From: Mycobacterium sp. 852002-51971_SCH5477799-a
Lineage (GTDB): Bacteria; Actinomycetota; Actinomycetes; Mycobacteriales; Mycobacteriaceae
NCBI RefSeq assembly: GCF_001667145.1
Contig: NZ_LZIF01000087.1
Location: 100,486 to 164,485 of the forward strand
DNA length: 64,000 nucleotides
Reading direction: 5' to 3'
In this document: piece by piece, positions 1 through 9,679 of the stretch
Numbering within the stretch: the first letter of the stretch is position 1
Layout: every line of letters begins with the position of its first letter
The notes under the pieces: model-generated
The model's database searches: none
What the model was told of the DNA's origin: nothing
What the model saw: the letters and a program-made list of their open reading frames with translations, nothing else
Made by a program: the position numbers and the translations under genes

Positions 1-516
1 GGCCAGCCGGCGCATGACGGCGACGAAGTCCTTGCCCGTGCCGCCGGTGTAGACCCAGGCGGTGCGGACCACGACCGCCTCGGGCAGCGCCGCCAGCACG
101 GCCCGCTCCCCCGCTGCCTTGCTGCGGGCGTACACACTCTGCGGCGCGGTCTGATCGGTGGGCTCATAGGGCCGCGGCGGTGCGCCGCCGAAGTCGCCGT
201 CGAACACGTAGTCGGTGGAGACGTGGACCAGGTGCGCGCCGGCCCGCGCGCAGGCGCGGGCGATGTGCCCGGGCCCGGTTTCGTTGACCGCGAACGCGCC
301 CGCCTCGTCGGTTTCCGCGCCGTCGACGTCGGTGTACGCCGCGCAGTTGATCACCACATCCCCGCGCCGCACGATCCGCTCGGCCGCCGTGGGATCGGTG
401 ATGTCCCACTGCGCCGACGTCAGCGCCAGCGCGTCACGGCCCTGACTCGTCGCCAGCGAGGTCAAATAGCCGCCCAGCTGCCCGCCGGCACCGGAGATCA
501 CGATCCTGCCTGACAT
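1..516 (-). CDS. rmlD: dTDP-4-dehydrorhamnose reductase, 3' part missing
   Basis: Catalyses the last step of dTDP-L-rhamnose synthesis, NAD(P)H reduction of dTDP-4-keto-rhamnose; the product supplies the rhamnose of the arabinogalactan linker. The 172 residues present start with ATG at 516 and run off the window. A Rossmann nucleotide loop GAGGQLG is at residues 9-15, STDYVFDG is near 100, and the short-chain dehydrogenase/extended-family YxxxK pair is Tyr129/Lys133. These motifs and the neighbour lcp1 match M. tuberculosis Rv3266c. It is divergent from lcp1 across about 100 bp. The C-terminal substrate domain lies outside the window. Family assignment is firm; the exact sugar rests on synteny. 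Confidence 0.9.
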   Translation of the reverse strand, partial: MSGRIVISGAGGQLGGYLTSLATSQGRDALALTSAQWDITDPTAAERIVRRGDVVINCAAYTDVDGAETDEAGAFAVNETGPGHIARACARAGAHLVHVSTDYVFDGDFGGAPPRPYEPTDQTAPQSVYARSKAAGERAVLAALPEAVVVRTAWVYTGGTGKDFVAVMRRLA

Positions 517-602
517 GGTTCGAGTCTGGCACGGCCCGGAAAGCGGCAACCAAGCCCGGGGCGCGCGGGCGCTGGCTACCGGTGAAGCCTCTGTGTCGCA
601 AG

Positions 603-608
603 TAATGT
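603..608 (+). promoter_or_regulatory. -10 element of lcp1 (leaderless)
   Basis: TAATGT ends 6 nt before the ATG at 615. No purine-rich ribosome site precedes that ATG and an in-frame stop at 603-605 rules out an upstream start. This spacing is typical of mycobacterial leaderless transcripts. Confidence 0.4.
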
Positions 609-614
609 AGTGGG

Positions 615-2087
615 ATGCCTGTGCAACGTGTGGTTCGTGTGATTGCCACCGCGCTGACGCTCGCGGTCGTCGTCGGCACCGGGATCGCGTGGAGCAATGT
701 CCGGTCCTTCGAAGACGGCATCTTCCACATGTCCGCACCCTCGCTGGGCAAGGGCGGCGACGACGGCGCGATCGACATCCTGCTGGTCGGCATGGACAGC
801 CGCACCGACGCGCACGGCAACCCGTTGTCGCAGGAGGAACTGGAAGCACTGAAGGCCGGCGACGAGGAAGCCACCAACACCGACACGATCATTTTGATCC
901 GCATCCCCAACAACGGGAAGTCGGCCACCGCGATCTCGATCCCGCGCGACTCCTACGTCGCCGCCCCGGGGCTGGGCAAGACCAAGATCAACGGTGTCTA
1001 CGGTCAGACCCGGGAAGCTAAGCGCACCGCCCTGGTCAAGGCCGGCGCCTCTCCCACCGAGGCCGCCGCGCAGGGCACCGAGGCCGGTCGCGAGGCGCTG
1101 ATCAAGACCGTCGCCGACCTCACCGGCGTCACCGTCGACCACTACGCCGAGATCGGCCTGCTCGGCTTTTCGCTGATCACCGACGCTCTGGGGGGCGTCG
1201 ACGTGTGCCTCAAAGAGCCGGTGTTCGAACCGCTTTCGGGTGCCGACTTCCCGGCCGGCCCGCAACGACTCAGCGGCCCCGAGGCGCTCAGCTTCGTGCG
1301 GCAGCGCCACGAGCTGCCACGCGGTGACCTGGACCGGGTGGTCCGCCAGCAGGTGGTGATGGCCTCGCTGGCCCACCGGGTCATCTCCGGCCAGACGCTG
1401 TCGAGCCCCACCACGGTCAGGCGGCTCGAGGCCGCCGTCCAGCGCTCGGTGGTGATCTCGGCCGGTTGGGACGTGATGGATTTCGTGCAGCAGATGCAGA
1501 AGCTGGCCGGCGGTAACGTCGCCTTCGCCACCATTCCGGTGCTCGACGGCGCCGGCTGGAGCGACGACGGCATGCAAAGCGTGGTGCGGCTGGACCCACA
1601 TCAGGTCGCCGAGTGGGTGGGGGGCCTGCTGCACGATCAGGAACAGGGCAAGACCGAGGAGATCGCGTACACGCCCGCGAAGACCACCGCCAGCGTCGTC
1701 AATGACACCGACATCAACGGGCTGGCCGCGGCCGTATCGGATGTTTTGAGCGCCAAGGGATTTGCCGCGGGCACGGTGGGCAACAACGACGGCGGACACG
1801 TGAAGGCCAGCCAGGTGCGCGCCGCCAAGAGCGACGACCTGGGAGCCAAGGAGATCTCCAAGGAATTGGGTGGGTTGCCGGTGATCGCCGACACGTCGCT
1901 GGCGCCGGGTGCGGTCCGGGTGGTGCTGGCCAACGACTACAGCGGTCCGGGCTCGGGCCTGTCCGGCGGTGAGTCGGTCACGTCCGCCAAAGTGTCCACC
2001 GCCGGTGCGGTGGCGACCGACCCCAGGGTTCCCGCCCCGTCGCCGATCCTGACCGCCGGCTCCGACAAGCCGGAGTGCATAAACTAA
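615..2087 (+). CDS. lcp1: LytR-CpsA-Psr family cell-wall ligase
   Basis: LCP enzymes transfer lipid-linked glycan to peptidoglycan; M. tuberculosis Lcp1 (Rv3267) joins arabinogalactan to peptidoglycan. The 490-residue protein has an N-terminal membrane segment (about residues 5-25), then the LCP domain with DILLVGMDSR near 55, NTDTIILIRIP near 92, an arginine-containing AISIPRDSY strand and KINGVYG. A LytR_C-type domain lies near residues 365-455. The domain order and length agree with the 498-residue homologue. An in-frame stop at 603 fixes the ATG at 615. It lies next to rmlD, which makes the sugar of the linker this enzyme attaches, and is followed after 6 nt by the next gene. Confidence 0.92.
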   Translation: MPVQRVVRVIATALTLAVVVGTGIAWSNVRSFEDGIFHMSAPSLGKGGDDGAIDILLVGMDSRTDAHGNPLSQEELEALKAGDEEATNTDTIILIRIPNNGKSATAISIPRDSYVAAPGLGKTKINGVYGQTREAKRTALVKAGASPTEAAAQGTEAGREALIKTVADLTGVTVDHYAEIGLLGFSLITDALGGVDVCLKEPVFEPLSGADFPAGPQRLSGPEALSFVRQRHELPRGDLDRVVRQQVVMASLAHRVISGQTLSSPTTVRRLEAAVQRSVVISAGWDVMDFVQQMQKLAGGNVAFATIPVLDGAGWSDDGMQSVVRLDPHQVAEWVGGLLHDQEQGKTEEIAYTPAKTTASVVNDTDINGLAAAVSDVLSAKGFAAGTVGNNDGGHVKASQVRAAKSDDLGAKEISKELGGLPVIADTSLAPGAVRVVLANDYSGPGSGLSGGESVTSAKVSTAGAVATDPRVPAPSPILTAGSDKPECIN

Positions 2088-2093
2088 CGACCA

Positions 2094-2822
2094 GTGCCTC
2101 AACTGATCACGCTGAGCGAAGCCATCCTCGATCCGATGCTGCGGGCCGATCCGGTCGGCCCGCGCATCACCTACTACGACGACGCCACCGGAGAGCGCAT
2201 CGAACTGTCCGGTGTGACACTGGCCAACTGGGCGGCCAAGACGGGCAACCTGTTGCGCGACGAGCTGGGCGCCGGACCGGCCAGCCGGGTGGCGATCCTG
2301 TTGCCCGCCCACTGGCAGACGGCGGCGGTGCTGTTCGGGGTGTGGTGGATCGGCGCCGAGGCGGTGCTGGCCGGCCCGGATGACGCGCCTTCGAACATAG
2401 CGCTGTGCACGGCCGAGCGACTCGACGAGGCCGACGACGCGGTCGCCGGCGGCGAGGTCGCGGTGCTGTCGCTGGACCCGTTCGGCCGCCCGGCACCCGA
2501 GCTGCCGATCGGCGTGACGGACTACGCCACCGCGGTCCGGGTGCACGGCGACCAGATCGTTGCCGAACCGCGGCCCGGTCCGGCGCTGGGCGGGCGATCG
2601 GTCGAGCAGGTACTGGCCGATTGCCAAACCTCGGCCGCGACAAGGGGTTTGACGTCGAGCGATCGGGTGCTGTCCGGCGCGTCATGGTCGCGGCCCGCCG
2701 AACTGGTGGACGGCCTGCTGGCGATCATGGCCGTCGGCGGCTCGCTGGTGCAGGTGGCCAACGCCGACCCGGCCGGGCAAGAGCGCCGAATCGAGACCGA
2801 GAAGGTCACCAGGGTGCTGTAA
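2094..2822 (+). CDS. Conserved TIGR03089-type protein (Rv3268-like)
   Basis: 242 residues from a GTG start 6 nt after lcp1, so probably cotranscribed. The sequence resembles the N-terminal lobe of an acyl-adenylating enzyme (for example VAILLPAHWQTAAVLFGVWW) but is far too short for a complete AMP-binding enzyme and lacks the P-loop-like and C-terminal catalytic motifs. It matches the actinobacterial TIGR03089 family in length and position (Rv3268 in M. tuberculosis). Function unknown. A structural or regulatory role linked to the cell-wall genes is possible but only inferred from position. Confidence 0.8.
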   Translation: MPQLITLSEAILDPMLRADPVGPRITYYDDATGERIELSGVTLANWAAKTGNLLRDELGAGPASRVAILLPAHWQTAAVLFGVWWIGAEAVLAGPDDAPSNIALCTAERLDEADDAVAGGEVAVLSLDPFGRPAPELPIGVTDYATAVRVHGDQIVAEPRPGPALGGRSVEQVLADCQTSAATRGLTSSDRVLSGASWSRPAELVDGLLAIMAVGGSLVQVANADPAGQERRIETEKVTRVL

Positions 2823-2854
2823 AGCCCTGCCGCCCCACCCGATACATATTGATA

Positions 2855-2870
2855 TCGCTATATTGCGATG
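2855..2870. promoter_or_regulatory. Candidate metal-responsive operator upstream of pacL1-ctpC
   Basis: An AT-rich patch in GC-rich DNA holds the inverted repeat ATCGC-TATATT-GCGAT, 54 bp before the pacL1 start. ATATTG also occurs directly repeated at 2847 and 2861. The shape suits a small winged-helix metal sensor of the ArsR/SmtB type, and ctpC genes are known to be zinc-induced, but no such regulator gene is in the window. Confidence 0.35.
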
Positions 2871-2923
2871 TTAACGTCGTGCAAGCATGAGCTGAACGCG
2901 CAGACGATGGGAAGGGTGCGGCA

Positions 2924-3205
2924 ATGGCGGTGTACGGGCTCCTGGCGAAGGCGGCAGGCACGGTGGTCACCGGGTTGGTCGGCGTGACGGCCTACGAGGT
3001 GGTGCGCAAAGCCGTGGCCAAGGCGCCGCTGCACGAGACCGCGGTCAAAAGCGCCGAGCTCGGACTGCGTGGCACCCGCAAGGCCGAGGAGGCCGCCGAG
3101 TCGGCGCGCCTCAAGCTCGCCGACGTGATGGCCGAGGCCCGCGAGCGTATCGGCGAGGAGGCGCCCACGCCCTCGATCGCCGACACCCACGACCACGAGC
3201 ACTGA
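2924..3205 (+). CDS. pacL1: PacL-type P-ATPase chaperone, DUF1490
   Basis: A 93-residue protein of the DUF1490 family. In M. tuberculosis PacL1 (Rv3269) is a membrane-anchored zinc-binding partner that clusters and stabilises the CtpC efflux pump. The sequence shows an N-terminal hydrophobic segment (residues 1-25, LLAKAAGTVVTGLVGVTAY), a helical charged middle rich in Ala, Glu and Lys, and a histidine/aspartate tail DTHDHEH that fits the known zinc-binding end. It lies 9 bp upstream of ctpC on the same strand, the arrangement seen in M. tuberculosis. A candidate operator precedes it. Confidence 0.88.
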   Translation: MAVYGLLAKAAGTVVTGLVGVTAYEVVRKAVAKAPLHETAVKSAELGLRGTRKAEEAAESARLKLADVMAEARERIGEEAPTPSIADTHDHEH

Positions 3206-3214
3206 TCGGGCGAT

Positions 3215-5446
3215 ATGGACCTCGCCCTAGTCCCCGACATCACAGACGAGGCGCGAACCGAAGACCCTGCGCTGCAAGTCATTTCGGATGCCGCCGGGCG
3301 CATGCGGGTAGCCGTAGAGTGGGTGCGCGCCAACTCCCGGCGCGCCGTGGCGGTCGAAGAGGCCGTCGCCAAGTGTGATGGCGTGCGCGTGGTGCACGCC
3401 TACCCGCGCACCGGCTCGGTCGTCGTCTGGTACTCGCCCCGGCGCTGCGACCGCTCCGCGGTGCTCGCCGCAATCGGCGAGGCGCTGCACGTCGCCGCCG
3501 AGCTGATCCCGGTCCGCGCGCCGCATTCGGAGGAGATCCGCAACGCCGACGTGCTGCGCATGGTCATCGGCGGCGCCGCGCTGGCCCTGCTCGGGGTGCG
3601 CCGCTACGTCTTCGCGCGGCCGCCGCTGCTGGGACCCGGCGGCCGACTGTTTGCCACCGGCGTCACCGTGTTCACCGGCTATCCCTTCCTGCGCGGGGCG
3701 CTGCGCTCGTTGCGCTCCGGCAAGGCCGGCACCGACGCGCTGGTCTCGGCGGCGACGGTGGCGAGCCTGGTGCTGCGCGAGAACGTCGTGGCCCTCACCG
3801 TGCTGTGGTTGCTCAATATCGGTGAGTACCTTCAGGATCTGACGCTGCGCCGGACCCGCCGCGCCATCTCCGAATTGCTGCGCGGCAGCCAGGACACGGC
3901 CTGGGTCCGGCTACCCGACGGCCCCGAGGCGGGCACCGAAGTTCAGGTGCCGATCGACATCGTGCAGATCGGCGACGAGGTGGTGGTCCACGATCACGTC
4001 GCCATCCCGGTCGACGGCGAAGTGGTCGACGGCGAGGCGATCGTCAACCAGTCCGCGATCACCGGGGAGAACCTGCCGGTCAGCGTGGTGGTCGGCGCGC
4101 ACGTGCACGCCGGTTCGGTGGTGGTGCGCGGACGCCTGGTGGTGCGCGCCCGCGCCGTCGGCAATCAGACCACCATCGGCCGCATCATCAGCCGGGTCGA
4201 GGAGGCCCAGCACGACCGGGCGCCGATCCAGACCGTCGGCGAAAACTTCTCGCGCCGATTCGTTCCCACCTCCTTCATCGTCTCGGCCATCACGCTGGCG
4301 ATCACCGGCGACGTCCGCCGGGCGATGACCATGCTGCTGATCGCCTGCCCGTGCGCGGTGGGGCTGGCCACGCCCACCGCGATCAGCGCGGCGATCGGCA
4401 ACGGCGCCCGCCGCGGCATCCTGATCAAGGGCGGCTCGCACCTCGAGCAGGCCGGCCGGGTGGACGCGATCGTGTTCGACAAGACCGGCACGCTGACCGT
4501 CGGCCGCCCGGTGGTCACCAATATCATTGCGCTGCATAAGGATTGGCAGCCCGAGCAGGTGCTGGCGTATGCGGCCAGCTCGGAGATCCACTCCCGCCAC
4601 CCGCTGGCGGAGGCGGTGATCCGGTCCACCGAGGAACGCCACATCACCATCCCTCCGCACGAGGAGTGCGAGGTCCTGGTGGGCCTGGGCATGCGGACCT
4701 GGGCCGACGGCCGGACCCTGCTGTTGGGCAGTCCCGGGCTGCTGCGCGCGGAAAAGGTGCGGGTGTCCAAGAAGGCGTCCGAGTGGGTGGAACGGCTGCG
4801 CCGCCAGGCCGAGACCCCCCTCCTGCTCGCCGTTGACGGCAAGCTGGTGGGGCTGATCAGCCTGCGTGACGAGGTGCGCCCCGAGGCCTCCACTGTTCTG
4901 AAGAAGTTGCGCGCCAACGGTATTCGCCGGATCGTCATGCTCACCGGCGATCACCCGGACATCGCCGAAGTGGTGGCCGGCGAGCTCGGGATCGACGAGT
5001 GGCGCGCCGAGGTGATGCCGGAGGACAAGCTCGCGGCGGTGCGTGACCTGCAGGGCGAGGGCTACACCGTGGGCATGGTCGGCGACGGCATCAACGACGC
5101 CCCCGCGCTGGCCGCCGCCGACATCGGGATCGCGATGGGGCTGGCCGGAACCGACGTCGCCGTCGAGACCGCCGACGTGGCGCTGGCCAACGACGACCTG
5201 CATCGTCTGCTCGACGTGGGCGACCTGGGCGCTCGCGCGGTAGACGTGATCCGGGAGAACTACGGCATGTCCATCGCCGTCAACGCCGCCGGACTGATCA
5301 TCGGCGCGGGCGGCGCACTGTCCCCGGTGCTGGCTGCGATCCTGCACAACGCGTCGTCGGTTGCCGTGGTGGCCAACAGTTCTCGGCTGATTCGCTACCG
5401 CCTGGACTCGCCACGCACCGCCCCGAACGGCGAGCGCGCCGGCTGA
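3215..5446 (+). CDS. ctpC: P1B-type metal-exporting ATPase
   Basis: Transition-metal efflux ATPase of the inner membrane; the M. tuberculosis orthologue protects against zinc and has also been reported to move manganese. 743 residues. Order: degenerate N-terminal heavy-metal-like domain without a CxxC pair (about 20-95), membrane segments, the TGEN actuator loop, the CPC ion-site motif at about residue 378, the phosphorylated DKTGTLT Asp at about 422, the SRHPLAEA nucleotide-domain HP motif, and [11 protein letters not shown] start about 20 residues downstream would match the 718-residue homologue more closely, so the first residues are uncertain. It forms an operon with pacL1. Confidence 0.94.
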   Translation: MDLALVPDITDEARTEDPALQVISDAAGRMRVAVEWVRANSRRAVAVEEAVAKCDGVRVVHAYPRTGSVVVWYSPRRCDRSAVLAAIGEALHVAAELIPVRAPHSEEIRNADVLRMVIGGAALALLGVRRYVFARPPLLGPGGRLFATGVTVFTGYPFLRGALRSLRSGKAGTDALVSAATVASLVLRENVVALTVLWLLNIGEYLQDLTLRRTRRAISELLRGSQDTAWVRLPDGPEAGTEVQVPIDIVQIGDEVVVHDHVAIPVDGEVVDGEAIVNQSAITGENLPVSVVVGAHVHAGSVVVRGRLVVRARAVGNQTTIGRIISRVEEAQHDRAPIQTVGENFSRRFVPTSFIVSAITLAITGDVRRAMTMLLIACPCAVGLATPTAISAAIGNGARRGILIKGGSHLEQAGRVDAIVFDKTGTLTVGRPVVTNIIALHKDWQPEQVLAYAASSEIHSRHPLAEAVIRSTEERHITIPPHEECEVLVGLGMRTWADGRTLLLGSPGLLRAEKVRVSKKASEWVERLRRQAETPLLLAVDGKLVGLISLRDEVRPEASTVLKKLRANGIRRIVMLTGDHPDIAEVVAGELGIDEWRAEVMPEDKLAAVRDLQGEGYTVGMVGDGINDAPALAAADIGIAMGLAGTDVAVETADVALANDDLHRLLDVGDLGARAVDVIRENYGMSIAVNAAGLIIGAGGALSPVLAAILHNASSVAVVANSSRLIRYRLDSPRTAPNGERAG

Positions 5447-5491
5447 AGACTCAGCAGCCGCGATCGTCGCGAACGAACTGTGTCGCACCTC

Positions 5492-5510
5492 GCGCCGGGG
5501 GCCCCGGCGC
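5492..5510 (+). terminator. Possible terminator after ctpC
   Basis: A perfect 9-1-9 inverted repeat (GCGCCGGGG and its complement) lies 45 bp after the ctpC stop. There is no U-rich tail beyond a weak TTATT, so it would be an I-shaped mycobacterial terminator at best. Confidence 0.4.
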
Positions 5511-5555
5511 TGGTCGTTATTGTGGCTAACCAGTAGATCGGAAGGGATTTGCTCG

Positions 5556-6479
5556 ATGGCGCGCAGCGACGACGACACCTGGGACCTGGCGACCAGCGTG
5601 GGAGCGACCGCCACGATGGTGGCCGCCGGACGGGCCCGGGCCACCCTGGACGGGCTGATCGACGATCGGTTCGCCGAGCCCCTGGTGCGCGCCGTCGGCG
5701 TCGACTTCATGACGCGGTGGGCCGCCGGCGAAGTGGACTCCGCCGACGTTGACGAGCCGGACGCCGCGTGGGGCATGCAACGCATGACCGACATGCTGGC
5801 CGCCCGCACTCGGTACATCGACGCGTTCTTCGCCGAGGCGGGCGCCCAACAAGACCCAGCCATCGATCAGGTGGTCATCCTGGCCTCCGGCCTGGACGCG
5901 CGCGCCTACCGGTTGCCGTGGGCACCGGGCACCATCGTGTTCGAGATCGACCAGCCGCAGGTGCTGGAGTTCAAGGCCGCCACCATCGCCGAGCTTGACG
6001 CGCAGCCCACCGCCGAGGTGCGAAACGTTCCGATCGACCTGCGCCACGACTGGCCGTCGGCGCTGCGGGACGCCGGCTTCGACACCGGGCGCCCCGCCGC
6101 CTGGGCGGCCGAGGGACTGGTCGGCTTCCTGCCACCCGAGGCTCAGGATCGGTTGCTGGACAACATCACCGCCCTATCCGCCGACGGCAGCCAGTTGGTG
6201 GCCGAGGTGTTCGCGAACACGGGGGTCAGCGGCGACGCGCTGAACGCCGCGAGCGAGAAGTGGCGGCGCAACGGCCTCGACATCGCCCTGGGCGAACTGG
6301 GTTTCCCCGGCGAGCGCAACGACGTGGCCACCTACTTGCAGCAGCGGGGCTGGCAGCCGGTCCGCACCCCGCTGAACCAGATGCTGGCCAACAACGGCCT
6401 GCCGCTGCAGTCGACGGAGCCCGACGCGCCCTTCGCGCAGAACTATTACTGCACCGCGGTGTTGCACAGGGCAGGTTAA
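5556..6479 (+). CDS. SAM-dependent methyltransferase, TIGR00027 family
   Basis: 307 residues. Belongs to the large mycobacterial group of putative class I methyltransferases related to leucine carboxyl methyltransferase. The SAM-binding stretch [15 protein letters not shown] is near residue 105, followed by an acidic [12 protein letters not shown] strand and the [12 protein letters not shown] segment typical of the family. I chose ATG 5556 because GGAAGGGA lies 8 nt upstream; an earlier in-frame ATG at 5520 has no such site. The corresponding place in M. tuberculosis holds a minus-strand membrane protein gene (Rv3271c), so this is a lineage difference. Substrate unknown. Confidence 0.85.
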   Translation: MARSDDDTWDLATSVGATATMVAAGRARATLDGLIDDRFAEPLVRAVGVDFMTRWAAGEVDSADVDEPDAAWGMQRMTDMLAARTRYIDAFFAEAGAQQDPAIDQVVILASGLDARAYRLPWAPGTIVFEIDQPQVLEFKAATIAELDAQPTAEVRNVPIDLRHDWPSALRDAGFDTGRPAAWAAEGLVGFLPPEAQDRLLDNITALSADGSQLVAEVFANTGVSGDALNAASEKWRRNGLDIALGELGFPGERNDVATYLQQRGWQPVRTPLNQMLANNGLPLQSTEPDAPFAQNYYCTAVLHRAG

Positions 6480-6494
6480 AGGAAGGCAAACGCG

Positions 6495-7676
6495 ATGCCA
6501 AACAGCAAGCCCGCCATGCCACTTGACGGATTCAGGGTGCTCGACTTCACCCAGAACATCGCCGGGCCGATGGCCGGACAGGTGCTGGCCGATCTGGGTG
6601 CCGAAGTCATCAAGATCGAGGCGCCCATCGGCGAGGCGGCCCGGCACATCACCGCGGTACTGCCCGGGCGCCCGCCGCTGGCCACCCTGTTCCTCCCCCA
6701 CAACCGGGGCAAGAAGTCGGTGATGGCCGACCTGCGCAGCGACGAGGCCAAGCAGCAGATCCTGGGGCTGGTCGATACGGCCGACGTTGTGCTGGAAGGG
6801 TTTCGGCCCGGGGTGATGGAACGCATGGGCCTGGGTCCCGACGAGCTGCAATCACGCAATCCCAAGCTCATCTACGCGCGTCTTTCCGCGTACGGCGGCA
6901 ACGGCCCGCAGGGCAGCCGGCCGGGGGTCGACCTGATGGTCGCCGCCGAGTCGGGCATGACCACCGGGATGCCCACGCCGACCGGCAAACCCCAGATCAT
7001 CCCGTTCCAACTCGTCGACGCCGCCAGCGGTCACGTGCTGGCCCAGGCGGTGCTGGCCGCGCTGCTCAACCGTGAACGCCACGGGGTCGCCGACGTCGTG
7101 CGGGTCGCCATGTATGACGTCGCGGTCAGCCTGCAGGCCAGTCAGCTGACCATTCACCTGAACAAACCGAGCGACGTCGTTAAGCCCGACGCCGCACCAA
7201 AGCCTAAGCGGCGCAAGGGTGTTGGGTTCGCCACTCAGCCGTCGGACGCCTTCAAGGCCGCTGACGGCTACCTGGTGATCAGCGCCTATGTGCCCAAGCA
7301 CTGGGACAAGCTGTGCGAGATCATCGGCCGGCCCGACATGCGCGACGACGAGCGGTTCGTCGACCAGCGCGCGCGGGCGCTCAACTATCCCGAACTGACC
7401 GAGGAACTCGAGAAGGCCCTGGCCGCAAAGACCGCGGACGAATGGGTCCGGCTGCTACAGGAGGGCGGCCTGATGGCCTGCCACGCCTACACCTGGAAGC
7501 AAGTGGTCGGCACCGCGCTGTTCGCCGAGAACGAACTGGCCCTGCCGGTCGGCGAGGGCGCGGATGAGGTCACGGTAATCCGCACTCCGGCACGCTATTC
7601 CAGCTTCGACGCGGCGGCCGCCGAACCCCCGCCCGCCCTCGGCCAGCACACCGAGGAGTACCTGGGCGCGTTGTAG
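6495..7676 (+). CDS. Family III CoA transferase (CaiB/BaiF)
   Basis: 393 residues, matching Rv3272 (394). Members move CoA between carboxylic acids through an aspartyl-CoA intermediate. The N-terminus has the family pattern LDFTQNIAGPMAGQVLADLGAEVIK split over residues 15-40, then the region around GVDLMVAAESGMTTG, where the catalytic Asp of the family is expected (Asp in GVDLM). It starts 15 bp after the methyltransferase and converges on pknD with a 5 bp gap. The acyl substrate cannot be told from sequence. Confidence 0.85.
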   Translation: MPNSKPAMPLDGFRVLDFTQNIAGPMAGQVLADLGAEVIKIEAPIGEAARHITAVLPGRPPLATLFLPHNRGKKSVMADLRSDEAKQQILGLVDTADVVLEGFRPGVMERMGLGPDELQSRNPKLIYARLSAYGGNGPQGSRPGVDLMVAAESGMTTGMPTPTGKPQIIPFQLVDAASGHVLAQAVLAALLNRERHGVADVVRVAMYDVAVSLQASQLTIHLNKPSDVVKPDAAPKPKRRKGVGFATQPSDAFKAADGYLVISAYVPKHWDKLCEIIGRPDMRDDERFVDQRARALNYPELTEELEKALAAKTADEWVRLLQEGGLMACHAYTWKQVVGTALFAENELALPVGEGADEVTVIRTPARYSSFDAAAAEPPPALGQHTEEYLGAL

Positions 7677-7681
7677 CCCCC

Positions 7682-9658
7682 TCACGGCGTCAGCTTGACC
7701 ACCCGGTCGTTGCCGCGGTCGGCGACGTAGACGTTCTGGTCCTTATCGACAGTCACCGCCAAGGGGGTGTTGAGTCCGGTGAACGGCACGACCGTCCCGG
7801 TGGTTGCGCCCTGAGGGTATTTGACGACGTCGTTCTTGTCGTGCTCGGTGACGTACACGGTGCCGCTGTTGTCCACGGCGATCCCCCACGGCACGGACAG
7901 GTCGTGAAATGGCAACTCCGACGCGGTATTCGACGCAGCGTCGAGTTTGACCACCCTGTTGTTGTCGGTGTCCGCGACGTAGACGTTGCCCGCGGGATCG
8001 ACGGCCACCCCGTCCGGGTTCTTGAGTCCGTTGAAAGGCAGCACGGTCTGGGTCTTGGATCCCGCCGCCAGCTTCACCACCCTGCTGTTGCCGCGGTCGG
8101 CGACATACACGGCGCCCTGGCTGTCGACCGCGACGCCCTCCGGATAGCTCAGGCCGCTGAACGGCAGCTCCTTCTGGCTGTTGGAACCGGCGGCCATGCT
8201 GACCACCCGGTTGTTGAAATCGGCGACGTACACGGTGCCCGCGCCGTCGACGGCCAAGCCCTGCGGCTCGTAGAGCCCGTTGAACGGCAGCACCGTCGTG
8301 GCGTCCGAACCGGTCGTCAGCTTCACCGCACGGCCATACATGCCTTCGCTGGTCACGTAGACGTTGCCGGCGCTGTCCAGCGCCACCCCGCCCGGAGACA
8401 AGCGGAAGTCAATGCCCTTGAACGGCAACAGATTTTGACCGCTCGCCTGTTTCGACGGCCCAGAGGATTCGGTGGACAGGTAGCCGACGACCGCCACGAC
8501 GAAAGCGACCAGCGCGACCAGAGCGATGGCGCCGACGATGATCCACTGTCTACGTTTGTTGTCGTTCGCGGGACGCCCGAAGTCCGTGCCCGGTCCATAA
8601 ATGCGACCGGAACTCGTTGGGGCGGCACGGATCAGCGAGGGTCTAGAGCCGGAGCGGTCGATCCTGTTCACACCCCCGGATGGCCACGGACCCGCCACGG
8701 TGTCGGCACCCGGCGACGGGGCGAACGAATGCGGCCCGCGCGCCGGAGCGTTTGCGGCGGCGCCCAGGGCCGCGCTCTGTCCCTCGCGCAGAATGTTGGT
8801 GGCCTTCCGCTGCTCGGATGTGGTCAGCGCGTCATGGGCGGCGGCGGCGAATTCGCCTGCGGTGCGATAGCGATCCTCGGGACGTTTGGCCATGCCCTTG
8901 GCGATCACGTCATCGAGGGCGGGCGGACACACGCCGGGGCGCAACTGGCTGGGCGAGGGGGCCGTCTTCGTCAAATGCGCGGCGACCAGCCGTTCGATGG
9001 TATCGGCCCGGTACGGCGGTGAGCCGGTCAGGCACTCGCTCAAAACACATGCGAGCGAATAGATGTCGACGCTGTGGGTGACTTTGTCGTCGGTGAAGCG
9101 TTCCGGGGCCATGTAGTAATACGTTCCGATCGCGGTCCCAACCTGGGTCAGGCCCGGATCCGTCGCGGCCTGCGCGATGCCGAAGTCCGCCAGGTAAGCG
9201 AAGTCGCTGGGGGTGACCAGGATGTTCCCCGGGGTGACGTCGCGGTGCATCACCCCGGCGGCGTGCGCCGCGTCGAGTGCGGAGGCGACCTGACGGATGA
9301 TGGCGATCGCCCGCGGTGGGGCCAACGGCCCGTCCCGGTGCAACAGCGTGCCGAGATCGACGCCGTCGACAAGACGCATGTCCACGTAGAAGCGCCCGTC
9401 GAACTCGCCGTAGTCGTGGATCGGCACCACATGCGGTTCGGTCAGCCGTCCCGCGATGTCGGCCTCGCGCTGCAGGCGCGCGCGGAACTCCGAGTTGCCG
9501 GTGAACTGCTGCGAGATCAGTTTCAGGGCCACCATGCGGCGCTTGCGGGTGTCCTCGGCCTCGTATACCTCGCCCATGCCGCCCTGACGCAGAAGTCGCA
9601 CCAGCCGGTAGGGGCCGAACCAGGACCCGACCAGTGAGGCCGGCGCGCTATCGCTCAC
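7682..9658 (-). CDS. pknD: Ser/Thr protein kinase with NHL beta-propeller sensor
   Basis: 658 residues (M. tuberculosis PknD 664). Cytoplasmic kinase domain 1-280: glycine loop RQGGMGEV at 25-31, ATP Lys46, helix-C Glu65, DFG 158-160, APE 184-186, activation loop with several Thr. A linker of about 90 residues leads to one transmembrane helix (372-394) and an extracellular domain of six NHL blades, each with a VYVADRGN-like strand. The catalytic loop reads HRDVTPGN (138-145): the conserved Lys two residues after Asp140 is Thr, ACC on the minus strand. Asp140 and Asn145 remain, so activity is uncertain. Next to pstS2 as in Rv0931c-Rv0932c. Confidence 0.95.
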   Translation of the reverse strand: MSDSAPASLVGSWFGPYRLVRLLRQGGMGEVYEAEDTRKRRMVALKLISQQFTGNSEFRARLQREADIAGRLTEPHVVPIHDYGEFDGRFYVDMRLVDGVDLGTLLHRDGPLAPPRAIAIIRQVASALDAAHAAGVMHRDVTPGNILVTPSDFAYLADFGIAQAATDPGLTQVGTAIGTYYYMAPERFTDDKVTHSVDIYSLACVLSECLTGSPPYRADTIERLVAAHLTKTAPSPSQLRPGVCPPALDDVIAKGMAKRPEDRYRTAGEFAAAAHDALTTSEQRKATNILREGQSAALGAAANAPARGPHSFAPSPGADTVAGPWPSGGVNRIDRSGSRPSLIRAAPTSSGRIYGPGTDFGRPANDNKRRQWIIVGAIALVALVAFVVAVVGYLSTESSGPSKQASGQNLLPFKGIDFRLSPGGVALDSAGNVYVTSEGMYGRAVKLTTGSDATTVLPFNGLYEPQGLAVDGAGTVYVADFNNRVVSMAAGSNSQKELPFSGLSYPEGVAVDSQGAVYVADRGNSRVVKLAAGSKTQTVLPFNGLKNPDGVAVDPAGNVYVADTDNNRVVKLDAASNTASELPFHDLSVPWGIAVDNSGTVYVTEHDKNDVVKYPQGATTGTVVPFTGLNTPLAVTVDKDQNVYVADRGNDRVVKLTP

Positions 9659-9679
9659 CCTCGAGCCTCCTTCGTATCG

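Noticed and set aside
576..2627. Long open frame antisense to lcp1 and the next gene
   Set aside because: GC-rich codon structure leaves antisense frames open. The translation is Arg/Gly/His-rich, has no family motif, and the plus strand encodes a clear LCP protein.
3911..5863. Long minus-strand frame across ctpC
   Set aside because: Antisense to a motif-complete P-type ATPase; its translation is low complexity and unrelated to known proteins.
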